NCBI GenBank assembly: GCA_963575745.1
Contig: CAUYUJ010006557.1
Location: 447,501-511,500, forward strand
From: Prorocentrum cordatum
Lineage: Eukaryota > Sar > Dinophyceae > Prorocentrales > Prorocentraceae
Reading direction: 5' to 3'
DNA: 64,000 nucleotides
A program made the position numbers and the translations under genes. Below the pieces are notes generated by a model. The model made no database searches. It saw only the letters and a program-made list of their open reading frames with translations, and had not been told where the DNA came from. Shown here one piece after another: positions 23,171-35,289 of the stretch (position 1 is the first letter of the stretch; every line of letters begins with the position of its first letter).

Positions 23171-24283
23171 CATAACCTGCACATCTGACATTGTTAAACC
23201 TACACTGTGTGTGGGCCACGCTTGCTAACACACTCGCACATCGGTAGATATACCTATATGTGTAAATATGTAGCATGATTCATAATGCTGTGAAAACATG
23301 GGTACTGGCATCGACATCGTCGTCCACCGTCGGCAATCACCGTTAATCAACTACCGGAATCGTCGTCGCCATCAACATCGGAATGATTTGCGTTGACACC
23401 GAACAAAGTTCTAGCATAACCAATACTATCACCAAAACGTTGTGGTTCATCACCGCCATCATCAAAAGCCATCACCATCAGTATCATCACCGTCCTCATT
23501 TTCACCGCTGTCACTGGCACCCCATAGTGTCTCCATCAGCGCTACTCGTGAACCTACCTGTGCGGTGTAGATTAACTTCCTGGCAGGGGTAATGCGTACC
23601 GCCTACGTCCATCGTCCGAATATCTGTGGTGCCGAGTCCTTCCTGTTCGGATGTAGGAGTTCCGCAAGCTCAATGGTCCCATCACACTTGCAACAAACAC
23701 TCACTCATCATCGGGATGATACTCATCATTACAATTGCATCGGCTATGGTGGATGAAGCTATATGAAATACCTGCTGCTAGAGAGCACGCGTGTAGGTGG
23801 CTTGTGCTTCCCTGTTGTGTACAGGAAACACAGAGATGAGCATGCACGAACAAGCCGCCCTCTCCTTGGGGCCCCTATGAACACAAGGCGGTTGGCATCG
23901 AATTGACCTCAGGGGCCCATGGAGGTATTTTCAGATGGGAGGCGAAATCGAAATTGACCCTTTAGGCTTCAGCCCAATATCTTGCGGCTGAGATCGATGG
24001 CAACGTCGTTAGAGGTCGGCAGTATCCGGACAGGACCTAACTTTGTTTGTCGAATCGACAAAGCCATGACAACCCCAAGAGGTCACCGCCTCGCTGGAGA
24101 CCTTCCCATGCCAGAATTCAGGAGCTGCCAGGATGGAGACCAGGAAATGCTCCTGAACAGACCCAAAAACGAGTTCCTAATAGCGTGATTGGCAAAACAC
24201 GTTGCCCCGGCGAAGAGACAACAGCATGATCAAATATAAACATATCGACTGACCCATGGTAACGGCCCAAACTACATCAAATC
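23171..24283. other. Unique sequence, nothing recognised
   Basis: This is one of the more AT-rich, non-repetitive stretches in the window. Only short open frames are seen (under 70 codons). Confidence 0.55.
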
Positions 24284-24493
24284 TTATTCGGCGTTTCGAC
24301 CTTGGGCGGAAGGGCGGGGGGTCTGGCTCCGGACCTCGGCTTAGTGCGACTGTTTGTAGCAGTGGGTCTTATGAGGGGAGACTCCACCTGCTCGAAACAA
24401 GCGCCCCAAACAGCCAAGATCCGCTGCAGTGGGGGGTCGGAGGTGGGGTCCGAGGGCGCGCCGATCGGCAAAACAATGAAAAACAACGATCAC
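24284..24493 (+). repeat. Dispersed repeat H, copy 1
   Basis: Starts TTATTCGGCGTTTCGAC and TTGGGCGGAAGG. It contains GGTCTGGCTCCGGACCTC, ACTCCACCTGCTCGAAA and CGCCGATCGGCAAAACAA, and ends in an A-rich stretch before GATCAC. The same order of words fills the intron candidate at 52191-52443. A possible GT donor (GTAACG, 24259) and AG acceptors flank it, but no coding sequence is evident on either side. Confidence 0.65.
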
Positions 24494-25975
24494 ATGGCAA
24501 TACGCAATGGTCCAAAGCGGCACTGCCTGCCGAAAACACCGTAGCATCGGAAACAAAGCGATAAACGCATCGCTGCCATGGCCACCTCTGCGTTGCTCCC
24601 ACTCCCGCCCACGCTCCCTCTCCCGCTCCCTCTCCCTCTCACGCTCCAACTCGCACTCCCGCCGCTCGCTCTCGCCCAATCCCCCCGATGGTCATGGCCA
24701 AATCGTCTGCCGTGTTTGTCTGGCCAGGGCAGGAAATTAACTGCTCCGGCTCTGCCGGTGTTTGTCTGGGCTCTCTTAACTGCTGCGGCCTTGTGGTCTG
24801 GCTCAAGCCAGGACAATTAGGAACGGCCTGGGTGGCACCATACAGCTCAGGAGCCCTGAGCTCCGACGTCGCGAGAAGATGAACGATAGGAGAAAATCAC
24901 GACGCGAACCCTGGACCCAATCTTCTGGCGGCATTTCTCGAGCGGGGTCGATCTGTGAGGGCCCCCGGGCCCGAAACAGAACGACGACCAGCGCGCAAAA
25001 GTTCAACGGCCAGGTCTCATGGAGGACTATCGGGTCCGCCCGTTGGCCGCGCTCACTGGATCGCCGAGTCCCCGCCGAAATCCCCGCGGTGCCCTGCCCA
25101 CCGCCCTCTTCTCCGCCCCGCTCACGAGTGCCTCCCGCAGATCTTGGAGCCTGCCCCGCGCGCGCAGCCCCCCCCCCTCCGCGGCGCGGCCCGACTGGCC
25201 TCCGGCAGGCCCCCCCCCGCCCGCGACGCGGCCCAACTGGCCTCTGGCAGTCTTCGAGCAGGCCGCGGCAGGACAGGGCGCGCGCTCCGCGGGAGAGAGG
25301 GTTCACGCTCATGTCGTCTCGTTTTGCTTGAGGAAGGGGGGAGAGGGGCACCGGGGGGGGAGGCGAGATGAGTAACGAACGAATGCCACTACAGCAGGAG
25401 CTGTCCCTGACTTCAAGAATTAGGCGTGCAACGCCTCGGCGCCCAGCACGACCTCTCGACTAGACCTGTCTGAAGGGATCGTGGATGTCGCTGTCTGCGA
25501 AGGTGGTGTACGAACTGTCTGGCGTAGCCTGGAAACCACGTGTCCGCATGTGCTTGCAACCGTGCGTCTGCAGTGGGGAGGAGAGGTGAGGAAGAGATGA
25601 GGAGGAGCCAACAAGCAAACAAGTCTGAACAGTCAGGCCCCGAGGGTCATGTTGTTGAGATGGTGCTAGGCCTATAATCTCGATAAGAAAATAAAAAGGT
25701 GCTAGGCCTAGAATCTCTATAAACAAATAAAACAGGTATAGGAAGAAGGTGTCGTGCTGAGGCCTTGTGCAGGTGTCGGTAATCATCCAAAAAGGTATCG
25801 CCGACAAGCGCTCGGAAGGTATCAGGAAATATTGCCATGATATGTTGCATGGTATAGTTTATTTTCAGGGTATCGCGTATTTTGGAATTGTTCCCAACCA
25901 TCCTGTGGTGTTGGGTCCTCGTTTTGAAGAGACGGTGCCCCGCGTTCCCTCCTCCCGCTGCCCCCTCCCTCCTGC
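24494..25975. other. Mixed sequence, no recognisable gene
   Basis: A CTCCCGCTCCCT-type pyrimidine-rich stretch lies at 24595-24680. Very GC-rich sequence follows at 25000-25300, then AT-richer sequence to 25950. Open frames on both strands of 24803-25371 have no motif. Confidence 0.5.
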
Positions 25976-26397
<422 letters not shown>

Positions 26398-26423
26398 CCC
26401 TGCGTTTCACCCACCCAGTACAG

Positions 26424-28165
26424 CGTTTCGTAGCCCCATAGGAGCTCCACCGAAGGCCCCAGTACCCGCGCCCGCATGCGTCACCCACACCCAATTCGGC
26501 ACACCCCTCACACGTTTCGTGGCTCCATAGGGAGCTCCACCGAAGGCCCCAGTGCCCGCGCCCGCATGCGTCACCCACACCCATTTCGGCACACCCCTCA
26601 CACGTTTCGTGGCTCCATAGGGAGCTCCACCGAAGGCCCCAGTGCCCGCGCCCGCATGCGTCACCCACACCCATTTCGGCACACCCCTCACACGTTCGTG
26701 GCTCCATAGGGAGCTCCACCGAAGGCCCCAGTGCCCGCGCCCGCATGCGTCACCCACACCCATTTCGGCACACCCCTCACACGTTTCGTGGCTCCATAGG
26801 GAGCTCCACCGAAGGCCCCAGTGCCCGCGCCCGCATGCGTCACCCACACCCATTTCGGCACACCCCTCACACGTTTCGTGGCTCCATAGGGAGCTCCACC
26901 GAAGGCCCCAGTGCCCGCGCCCGCATGCGTCACCCACACCCATTTCGGCACACCCCTCACACGTTTCGTGGCTCCATAGGGAGCTCCACCGAAGGCCCCA
27001 GTGCCCGCGCCCGCATGCGTCACCCACACCCATTTCGGCACACCCCTCACACGTTTCGTGGCTCCATAGGGAGCTCCGCCGAAGGCCCCAGTGCCCGCCC
27101 GCATGCGTCACCCACACCCATTTCGGCACACCCCTCACACGTTTCGTGGCTCCATAGGGAGCTCCACCGAAGGCCCCAGTGCCCGCGCCCGCATGCGTCA
27201 CCCACACCCATTTCGGCACACCCCTCACACGTTTCGTGGCTCCATAGGGAGCTCCACCGAAGGCCCCCAGCGTGCCGCGGCACACGCATAGCGTCACCCT
27301 TCACATTTCGGCACACCCCCACACGTTTCGTGGCTCTTAGTTGCGTCGTGGCCCCAGTGCCCAGTGCCCGCGCCGCATGCGTCACCCACACCCGGCACAC
27401 CCCTCACACGTTTCGTGGCTCCATAGGGAGCTCCACCGAAGGCCCCAGTGCCCGCGCCCGCATGCGTCACCCACACCCATTTCGGCACACCCCTCACACG
27501 TTTCGTGGCTCCATAGGGAGCTCCACCGAAGGCCCCAGTGCCCGCGGCCGCATGCGTCCCCCACACCCATTTCGGCACACCCCTCACACGTTTCGTGGCT
27601 CCATAGGGAGCTCCACCGAAGGCCCCAGTGCCCGCGGCCGCATGCGTCACCCACACCCATTTCGGCACACCCCTCACACGTTTCGTGGCTCCATAGGGAG
27701 CTCCACCGAAGGCCCCAGTGCCCGCGCCCGCATGCGTCACCCACACCCATTTCGGCACACCCCTCACACGTTTCGTGGCTCCATAGGGAGCTCCACCGAA
27801 GGCCCCAGTGCCCGCGCCCGCATGCGTCACCCACACCCATTTCGGCACACCCCTCACACGTTTCGTGGCCCCATAGGGAGCTCCGCCGAAGGCCCCAGTG
27901 CCCGCGCCCGCATGCGTCACCCACACCCATTTCGGCACGCCCCTCACGCGTTCCGTGGCCCCATAGGGAGCTCCGCCGAAGGTCCCAATGGGTGTGCCCG
28001 CATGCGCCCCGCACACCCATTTCGGCACACCCCTCACACGTTTCTTGGCCCCATAGAGAGCTCCACCGAAGGCCCCAGTGGGTGTGCCCGCATGCGTCCC
28101 GCATACACATTTCGGCACACCCCTCGTACGTTTCGTGGCCCCGTAGGGGGCTCCACCGAGAAGAT
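26424..28165 (+). repeat. 90-bp satellite A, ~19 copies
   Basis: The unit is exactly 90 bp (for example ATAGGGAGCTCC at 26529 and 26619), with landmarks CCACCGAAGGCCCCAGTGCC, GCATGCGTCACCCACACCCA and TTTCGGCACACCCCTCACAC. Central copies are nearly identical; copies after about 27860 and around 27270-27400 are diverged or scrambled. Because 90 is a multiple of three and the unit lacks stops, a 497-codon frame on the plus strand and 296- and 325-codon frames on the minus strand all stay open. I do not call a protein. Confidence 0.95.
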
Positions 28166-28329
28166 ATTCACAATTGCAGTATTCACAATTGCATATGGTT
28201 GGGTCCTTCGCCAGGCTATTTGTTTTGCAAGGGTGTAAACTATGATCTCCGCGAGCTTGGCTCGAGCGCACGCCATGAGTCCCCGTAAGAACCTGTGAGG
28301 ACCGCTGGAGGGACTCATGAGGGACCTCG

Positions 28330-28384
28330 CGCTGTCCCCTCGGGCTGTCCCCTCGGGCCGTCCCCTCGGGCCGAGGGGACAGCG
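28330..28384. other. GC-rich perfect palindrome
   Basis: CGCTGTCCCCTCGG (28330-28343) is repeated inverted as CCGAGGGGACAGCG (28371-28384). An inner GTCCCCTCGG / CCGAGGGGAC pair sits around one base. It would form a strong stem. Confidence 0.8.
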
Positions 28385-28448
28385 CGGGGGGCCAGAGTCC
28401 TCAGCGGTCAGCATGGTAATTGGTGTTGGACTGCGGTGGCCCAAATGA

Positions 28449-28970
28449 AGGAGGCCAGAAATTTGGCGGACGTATGCAGACACGGTCGGACTCGGACGGC
28501 CTGGAAGAGGAGTCGGACAAGGCGTGTCGGGAAAAGATGAGGGAACAGAGGATGGGACGTTGGCGGAAGATGAATGGAACGGAGGGTGTATGAGGGGAGA
28601 GGAAGTGAATGCGCCTGATGATAACGCCGACAACACCAACATGCACTCCGAACATACGGACTACATCAGGCGCTGTGGGACTCGATATCTTCATGAGGAA
28701 ATCCGAAAAAGAGATGGGTACGATGCCCAACAACCAATGTTGTCCAACACCGACAGCATCAGCACTTGGGCAAGTGGCCTTCTGCCTCAAATGGACAACG
28801 ACCGCTGCGACGCCGACAAAGACACCTGTTCAGAACGAGCAAGAACATCCGTTGGACTTTGTACCCATTCTTTCCGTACCCATTCCGATCGTCCCGATCG
28901 TGGTGGCCCTAGAACGGCACACCTCCTGCGGCACCCGGCAATCCTGGACCGCGGACCGCTCCTGAGGAGG
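28449..28970 (+). CDS. Possible coding exon, unrecognised
   Basis: The frame is open from just after a stop at 28446 into the GGA tract. Its first 140 or so residues have a normal, acidic, hydrophilic make-up (for example NAPDDNADNTNMHSEHTDYI near 28611-28670), unlike repeat-derived frames nearby. There is no ATG close to the 5' end (first in-frame ATG at 28590), and the frame runs into low-complexity Arg codons after about 28965. No domain is recognised. It could be an internal exon ending before 28965, or chance. Confidence 0.2.
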
Positions 28971-29123
28971 AGCAGGAGCAGGAGGAGGAAGGATAAGAGG
29001 AGGGATAGAAGGAGGAGAGATAGGAGGAGGGATAGGAGGAGGGAGGAGAGAAGAGGAGGAGGAGGAGGGATAGGACGAGGAGGAGGAGGAGGAGGAGGGA
29101 TAGGATGATGATGATGATGATGC

Positions 29124-29159
<36 letters not shown>

Positions 29160-29180
29160 GGAGGAGGAGGAGGAGGAGGG

Positions 29181-29243
<63 letters not shown>

Positions 29244-29340
29244 GGAGGAGGAGGAGAGGAGGAGGAGGAGGAGGAGGAGGAGGAGGAGGAGGAGGAGGAG
29301 GAGGGAGGAATAATGAGGGAGGACGAGGACGAGGAGGAGG
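28971..29340 (+). repeat. GGA and GAT microsatellites
   Basis: GGAGGA tracts at 28971-29100 and 29245-29340 enclose two GAT tracts (about 29104-29158 and 29185-29245). Confidence 0.95.
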
Positions 29341-29688
29341 AGGAGAAGGAGCGGGGCTGACGCGCAGCGCCCCGCAGGAGCACCGGGGCGCGCAGGAGCA
29401 CCGCGGCGCGGGGCGGCGCGCGGCCGCGGCCTCTTTTACGGCGGCAGCATAACAATTGGCACGGCCTTCCGGGTCGATGACGAGCCCACGGCGCATCCGT
29501 GCAGCTGGCACGAGCGGTGGAGGCCTCCAGTGGACAAGCGCGTTCCACGACTGGCAAGCAACTGCTCGCTCGCAAATGGCCTGGATCCGCCGCGGGGGAT
29601 CTACGATCCATTCCATGAAGGAAGATGTGTTATGTTGTCTGACGTTTGCGAGCAGGCTCTGGACGGGTTCCCCCAGAGCCGTAGGCGA
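29341..29688. other. Unique GC-rich sequence, nothing recognised
   Basis: Short GCGCNGGAGCACCG repeats lie near 29375-29415. Otherwise the sequence is mixed, with no recognisable gene. Confidence 0.45.
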
Positions 29689-29865
29689 CTCGAGGAGGAG
29701 GAGGATGAGGAGGAGGAGGTGGAGGAGGGAGGAGGAGGAGGAGGAGGAGGAGGAGGAGGAGGAGGAGGAGGAGGAGGAGGAGGAGGAGAGGAGGAGGAGG
29801 AGGTGGAGGAGGGAGGAGGAGGAGGTGACGGGAGGTGGAGGAGGAGGAGGACGGGTCGCCTAAGC
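29689..29865 (+). repeat. (GGA)n purine tract
   Basis: Nearly pure GGA/GAG repeat. Confidence 0.95.
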
Positions 29866-30395
29866 CCTTCGGAGAAACCCTCCAGCAGGCATTATGCGAA
29901 TAGTGGAACGCGCTCGGTGACTCCAGGCCGAGGGCTGGCTGGCCGGGGCCTCGAACTGGGCGTCCTCCCGTCGGCATTCCAAGATCCTTGTCATCCTCAC
30001 GAACACCACCCCTGCTTCTCCTCATCCTCCCGTCTTCTACTCTTCGCCCGTCAATCCTTGAATATGCTACCTATCCTCCCTCATCATCCTTCTCCTCCCC
30101 CTCCTCCTCCTCCTACTCCTCCTCCTTCCTGCCTCATCCGATATCCGCAACCGTGCCTTGGCACGCCATGGAGTGTCCTCAGGTCCCTTGGAGTCCTGTA
30201 CATTCGGTATTAGAAAATGCTGGAAACAACGGGGGTGAGACTGAAATCAAACGGAGGCCCCCAATCGGAAAATCAGTTTCGGTTCGTGTCTTGCTTGCGG
30301 GCAAGGCAAAGCTGCGGGAAGGCGAGAATGATCCTGTCCTAGCTAGGCCCAAACCAAACTGAAAGGCACTGGCCCGGGCGTCCCTTGGGTTCTCC
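29866..30395. other. Mixed sequence, nothing recognised
   Basis: A short CTC tract lies at about 30088-30128. No gene-like frame longer than about 130 codons is free of the repeat tracts. Confidence 0.45.
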
Positions 30396-30530
30396 GCGGT
30401 TGTACTGTGGTTGGCCCGTGATTGTCCCGTGGTTGTCCCGCGGTTATCCCATGGTTGTCCCGTGGTTGTCTCGCTGTTGTCCTGTGGTCATCTCGTGGTT
30501 GTCTTGTGCTTGTACTGCGGCTGTCCTTTC
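30396..30530 (+). repeat. 12-bp minisatellite TGTCCCGTGGTT
   Basis: About eleven imperfect copies of a 12-bp unit. A few more decayed copies lie at 30772-30830. Confidence 0.85.
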
Positions 30531-30879
30531 TGTAGACAGATAGTGAGGCAGGCAAATAGATAACAAGATCGAGATACGCAATCATAATGAGATCGGTTGA
30601 TAGAGCATGCCGCCGATATATTGTGATACCGATATACATGTACACATACGTTGTATGTATGGTCGTGGCATCTGTGGTTTGAACGCACAACCCATATGTC
30701 GTGAGATCAACCTGTATATTGACACTGAGTTCGGTATACTAAAAGTAAGCCACATAGATCGTCAGACCGGTGCCCCGTGGTTATCCAATGGTTTTGGCTT
30801 GGCTGTCCTGCGGTTGTCTCGTCTGTCCGTATGAACATGTGAGGATAATGGAATCGATAGATAAGCAGATGGAGACCTC

Positions 30880-31870
30880 ATGGAGGTCCCCAAGAGGCCC
30901 CATGGAGGTCCCGAAGAGGCTCCTAAGAGGCCCTCCAGAGACTCCATGAGGCCCCCAAAAGGAGGAGGAGGGGGAAGGTGCAGGAAGAGGAGGAGGAGGA
31001 AGAGGTGGGAAGAGGAGGAGGAGGTTCAATGCAAACCTAAGACTCATCAGCGATATTGCAATTACGCTACCGAGGAACCCCGCATACTTAATTTAAATCC
31101 GCCGACCCCTTGGGGATCATCGGCGTGTGAGATGCTTCCCCCTCCCCAAACCCCTCCCCCGGGAGCCCGGTCCGGTCGATTTGGAGGGGGGGGGGGGGTC
31201 CGGGACGAGCGGGGGGGGTCCGGGACGAGCGGGGGGGGTCCGGGACGAGCGCAGCACGGCCGGGACGAGCGGTTCACGGGGCTTTTCCGGGCCCAAGAGG
31301 GCCTCAAGACGGGCCAAGAAGCCCCCAAGAGGCCTCCAAGACGGCCCACGAAGGCCCCGAGACGCCAAACGACCGCTCCAAGACGCCCAAGATGGCCCCA
31401 AGACGGGCCAAGAGGTCTCCAAGACGGCCCCCGAGGTCCCAAACAAGCCTCCCAAGAGGGCCCCAAGAGTCTAAAATTGTTGATTTCCATAGTGTTTTTC
31501 GATGTTTTTTGCTTTTCCGCCTTTTCGGCTTCCCGACGCTCCAAGACGGCCAAAGAGGCCCCAAAGACAGCCCCAAGATGGCCCAAGAGGCCCCCAAGAC
31601 GGCCTCCAGACGGCCCAAGACGGCCCCAAGACGGCCCAAGAGGTCCCCAAGACGGCCCAAGAGGGCTCCAAGACGGCACCAAGAGGAGCCCAAGAGGGCG
31701 ATCAAACATGTTGAAACTCTAGCTTTCTGCCCCCAGGAGCCCCAGGGGGCCCCAAGAGTGCCCCAAGAGGCCCCCAGAGGCCCTCACGAGGCCGCCCAGA
31801 CGCCCCAAGGAACCCCCAAGAAGCACCCCAGAGGCTCCGAAACGGCCCCCAAGTGGCTCCAAAACTCGCG
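30880..31870 (+). repeat. Second composite decamer locus
   Basis: CCCAAGAGGC-type units fill 30880-30960 and 31285-31860. Spacer words match those of the 1-3.5 kb locus in order: an AT-richer spacer at 31468-31552 (GTCTAAAATTGTTGATTTCC ... CTTTTCGGC) and a second at 31700-31735 (CTCTAGCTTTCTGCCCCC). A 19-bp GGTCCGGGACGAGCGG minisatellite (3-4 copies) lies at 31186-31275. Unique sequence separates the pieces at 30965-31185. Confidence 0.85.
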
Positions 31871-32089
31871 GTGTCGCCGTCCGCTCGGACCCCCCCGCGG
31901 AACTGCCCGAGACCCTCTGGCATGGCGGCGAACAGACACCAAACAAATATCACTCGCCTTTTCACCCCTTCGCAGCTTCTACTACCCCCAGATTGGCATA
32001 AACAAGGGGTCGGCGGTGTGGCGTAAGCCTAAGAATCTTATGTGTTTGCTTATGTATATATATATGCACAATCCTGCGTTCTGAGCCCT

Positions 32090-34365
32090 CTGAGCGACCG
32101 AGCTGAGAGACCACCCCCTGCGGTGTCGAGAAAGTGCCACGCTTGCTAGGTTTGCGCCAGTGTCGTGGATAGCGGCCGAGCTGAGGGACCACCCCCTGCG
32201 CACCCCGTGTGGTGTCGAGAAAGTGCCACGCCTGCTAGGCTTTGCGCCAGTGTCGTGGATAGCGGCCGAGCTGAGAGACCACCCCCTGCGCACCCCCTGT
32301 GGTTATGTCGAGAAAGTTGCCAAGCCTGCTAGCTTTTGCGCCAGTGTCGTGGAATAGCGCAGAAAATGAGAGACCACCCCTGCGCACCCCCTGTGGTGTC
32401 GAGAAAGTGCCCAAGCCTGCTAGGCTTTGCGCCAGTGTCGTGGTGATAGCGGCCGCGCTGAAGCCCACTCCCTGGCGCACCCCCTGCGGTGGTCGAGAAA
32501 GTGCCACGCCTTCTAGGCTTTGCGCCAGTGTCGTGATAGCGGCCGAAACTGAGAGACCACCCCCTGCGCACCCCTGTGGTGTCGAGAAAGTGCCACGCAT
32601 GCTAGGCTTTGCGACAGTGTCGTGGATAGCGCCGAACTGAGAGACCACCCCCTGCGCACCCCCTGTGGTGTCGCGAAAGTGCCACGCCTGCTAGCCTTTG
32701 CGCCAGTGTCGTGGATAGCGGCCGAGCTGAGAGACCACCCCCTGCCCACCCCCTGTGGTGTCGAGAAAGTGCCACGCATGCTAGGCTTTGCGACAGTGTC
32801 GTGGATAGCGGCCGAGCTGAGAGACCACACCCTGCGCACCTCGTGTGGTGTCGAGAAAGTGCCACGCCTGCTAGGCTTTGCGCCAGTGTCGTGGATAGCG
32901 GCCGAGCTGAGAGACCACCCCCTGCGCACCCCCTGTGGTGTCGAGAAAGTGCCACGCCTGCTAGGCTTTGCGCCAGTGTCGTGGATAGCGGCCGAACTGA
33001 GAGACCACCCCCTGCGCACCCCCTGTGGTGTCGAGAAAGTGCCACGCTTGCTAGGCGTTGCGCCAGTGTCGTGGATAGCGGCCGAACTGAGAGACCACCC
33101 CCTGCGCACCCCCTGTGGTGTCGAGAAAGTGCCACGCCTGCTAGGCGTTGCGCCAGTGTCGTGGATAGCGGCCGAACTGAGGGACCACCCCCTGCGCACC
33201 CCCTGTGGTGTCGAGAAAGTGCCACGCCTGCTAGGCTTTGCGCCAGTGTCGTGGATAGCTGCCGAACTGAGAGACCACCCCCTGCGCACCCCCTGTGGTG
33301 TCGAGAAAGTGCCACGCCTGCTAGGCTTTGCGCCTGCGCACCCCTGCGTGTCGAGAAAGTGCCCCCCCCCCCCCCCCCCCCACCAAAAAAACGGGGGGGG
33401 GGGGGGGGGGGGCCTCTAGGCTTTGCGCCAGTGTCGTGGATAGCGCCGCCGAACTGAGGGAGCACCCCACGGGGCCTCACACCGTGTGGTGGTTAGAAGG
33501 TGCCACGCTTGCTAGGCTTTGCGCCAGTGTCGTGGATAGCGGCCGAGCTGAGAGACCACCCCCTGCGCACCCCCTGTGGTGTCGAGAAAGTGCCACGCCT
33601 ACTAGGCTTTGCGACAGTGTCGTGGATAGCCCAGGCTCTTCCGAACGAGAGACCACCCCCTGGCACCCCCTTGTGGTGCGAGAAGGTAAGTGCCCACGCC
33701 TGCTAGGGCTTTGCGCCAGTGTGTGGGGAGCGGCCCGAAACTGAGAGACCACCCTTGCGACACCCCCTGTGGTGTCGAGAAAGTGCCACCGCCTGCTAGG
33801 CTTTGCGCCAGTGGCGTGGATAGCGGCCGAATGGAGAGACCAACCCCTGCGCACCCCCTGTGGTGCGAGAAAGTGCCACGCCTGCTAGCTTTTGCGCCAG
33901 TGTCGTGGATAGCGGCCGAGCTGAGAGACCACCCCCTGCGCACCCCCTGTGGTGTCGAGAAAGTGCCACGCCTGCCAGGCTTTGCGACAGTGTCGTGGAT
34001 AGCGACCGAGCTGAGAGACCACCCCCTGCGCACCCCCTTGTGGTGTCGAGAAAGTGCCACGCCTGCTAGGCTTTGCGCCAGTGTCGTGGATAGCGGCCGA
34101 GCTGAGAGACCACCCCCTGCGCACCTCGTGTGGTGTCAAGAAAGTGCCACGCCTGCTAGGCTTTGCGCCAGTGTCGTGGATAGCGGCCGATCTGAGAGAC
34201 CACCCCCTGCGCACCCCCTGTGGTGTCGAGACAGTGCCACGCCTGCTAGGCTTTGCGCCAGTGTCGTGGATAGCGGCCGAACTGAGAGACCACCCCCTGC
34301 GCACCCCCTGTGGTGTCGAGAAAGTGCCACGCCTGCTAGGCTTTGCGCCAGTGCCACGAGCTGTG
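32090..34365 (+). repeat. 90-bp satellite B, ~25 copies
   Basis: The unit is 90 bp (TGTCGTGGATAGCGGCCGA at 32707, 32797, 32887, 32977, 33067, 33157), with TGTCGAGAAAGTGCCACGCC and GAGAGACCACCCCCTGCGCA. It is unrelated in sequence to satellite A despite the identical period. Copies between 32340 and 32640 and between 33330 and 33860 carry small indels; the remainder are very similar. Long frames on both strands are open because the period is a multiple of three. Confidence 0.95.
33362..33412. repeat. Poly-C / poly-G foldback inside satellite B
   Basis: About 21 C, a short CACC-A7 linker and about 21 G interrupt one satellite unit. The two runs are complementary. It may be real or a sequencing or assembly artefact. 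Confidence 0.7.
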
Positions 34366-34500
34366 CTGTGCTGAGCTGAGCCGTGCTGGGCTGTGCTGAG
34401 CTGTGCTGAGCTGTGCTGTGTGCTGAGCTGAGCTGAGCTGTGTGCTGTGCTGAGCTGAGCTGTGCTGTACTGTGCTGTGCTGTGATGTGCTGTGCTGTAC
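34366..34500 (+). repeat. GCTGTGCTGA minisatellite
   Basis: Alternating GCTGA and GCTGT pentamers for about 135 bp directly after satellite B. Confidence 0.9.
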
Positions 34501-34879
34501 GAAGGGTGAGGTGTGTCGCGGGTGCGGCGCGGCAGGGAAGAAAACCAGAACCCCACGAAGCATGTGGGGAATAAACCCTTCCTCCAAGCTCACTTTTTAT
34601 AGGCCCCTATAAACATTCATGTTCACTGAAGGCAATTAATTCCTTGTTTGAAAACAAGCATTTGAAAATCATGAAATAAGCCAAAAATGCAATTCCTCGG
34701 ACTTCAAACGCCGCGAATCACCTGTACTGTTACGTCTTGACGATCTGGGACCGTGTCGCAACACCATTCCCAGGACTTCCATCACAGCAAACCAGCGCAA
34801 CTGTTGCGCCATGGCAATCCGACATGGTGCCAAGACATAATTTCTCGGACGTTGACCATGGCACAATGCTGGACACTTG
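34501..34879. other. Unique sequence, nothing recognised
   Basis: Relatively AT-rich, non-repetitive sequence with only short frames. Confidence 0.55.
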
Positions 34880-34994
34880 GGCGCCCGAGTTATCCGGGGT
34901 AACTCGGGTCCGGGGTAACTCGGGTTTGGATTCCCGAAAAAGGAACCCGAATTAGCCCTGACCCGAGTTACCCCTGATGATTCGGGGGCTCTGG
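34880..34994. mobile_element. Foldback element E, copy 2
   Basis: GGCGCCCGAGTT at the left, GGGGTAACTCGGGT twice, then CCCGAGTTACCCC and GATGATTCGGGGGCTCTGG at the right. It has the same organisation as 10990-11106 and is followed directly by copy 3. Confidence 0.65.
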
Positions 34995-35285
34995 ACGCCC
35001 GAGTTGTCCAGGGTAACTCGGGCCCGGGGTAAGTCGGGGTCGGAATCCCGAAAAAGGAATCCGAGTTAGCCCTGACCCGAGTTACCCCTGATTTGGGGGG
35101 CGGAAAGATACGGATACGTGTTGTCCCCAGACCTCTCTTGGGGTGCGTTCTGACCAGAATTTCGAGGCGAATCCAGCGGTGACAACGAGGATTCCCCAGG
35201 AGGACCAGGAGAGGCCGAAAACGAAGGGGGACAACACGTATCCGTATCCTTTTCTCCCCCGACTGATGATTCTGGGCTCTGAGAC
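34995..35285. mobile_element. Foldback element E, copy 3, split by an insertion
   Basis: The copy reads from ACGCCCGAGTTGTCC through CCCGAGTTACCCCTGAT (ending 35092). It resumes at 35263 with CTGATGATTCTGGGCTCTGA, the normal E terminus. The 170 bp between are a second element. Confidence 0.65.
35093..35262. mobile_element. MITE-like element J nested in element E, with 5-bp TSD
   Basis: This 170-bp block is flanked by CTGAT (35088-35092 and 35263-35267). Its ends are inverted repeats of about 36 bp; the inner 22 bp (35107-35128 and 35227-35248) are perfect inverses, the outer 14 bp are diverged. The core contains TTGGGGTGCGTTCTGACCAG and CGAGGCGAATCCAGCGGTGA. Related cores lie near 12912 and 55765, and possibly 57100. 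There is no coding capacity, so it would depend on a transposase encoded elsewhere. Confidence 0.7.
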
Positions 35286-35289
35286 ACTG

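Noticed and set aside
26745-28238. 497-codon plus-strand frame
   Set aside because: It is satellite A read in one frame; minus-strand frames are equally open because the 90-bp unit has no stops.
32602-33480. Frames of 248-292 codons on both strands
   Set aside because: They are satellite B translated; the unit length is a multiple of three and stop-free.
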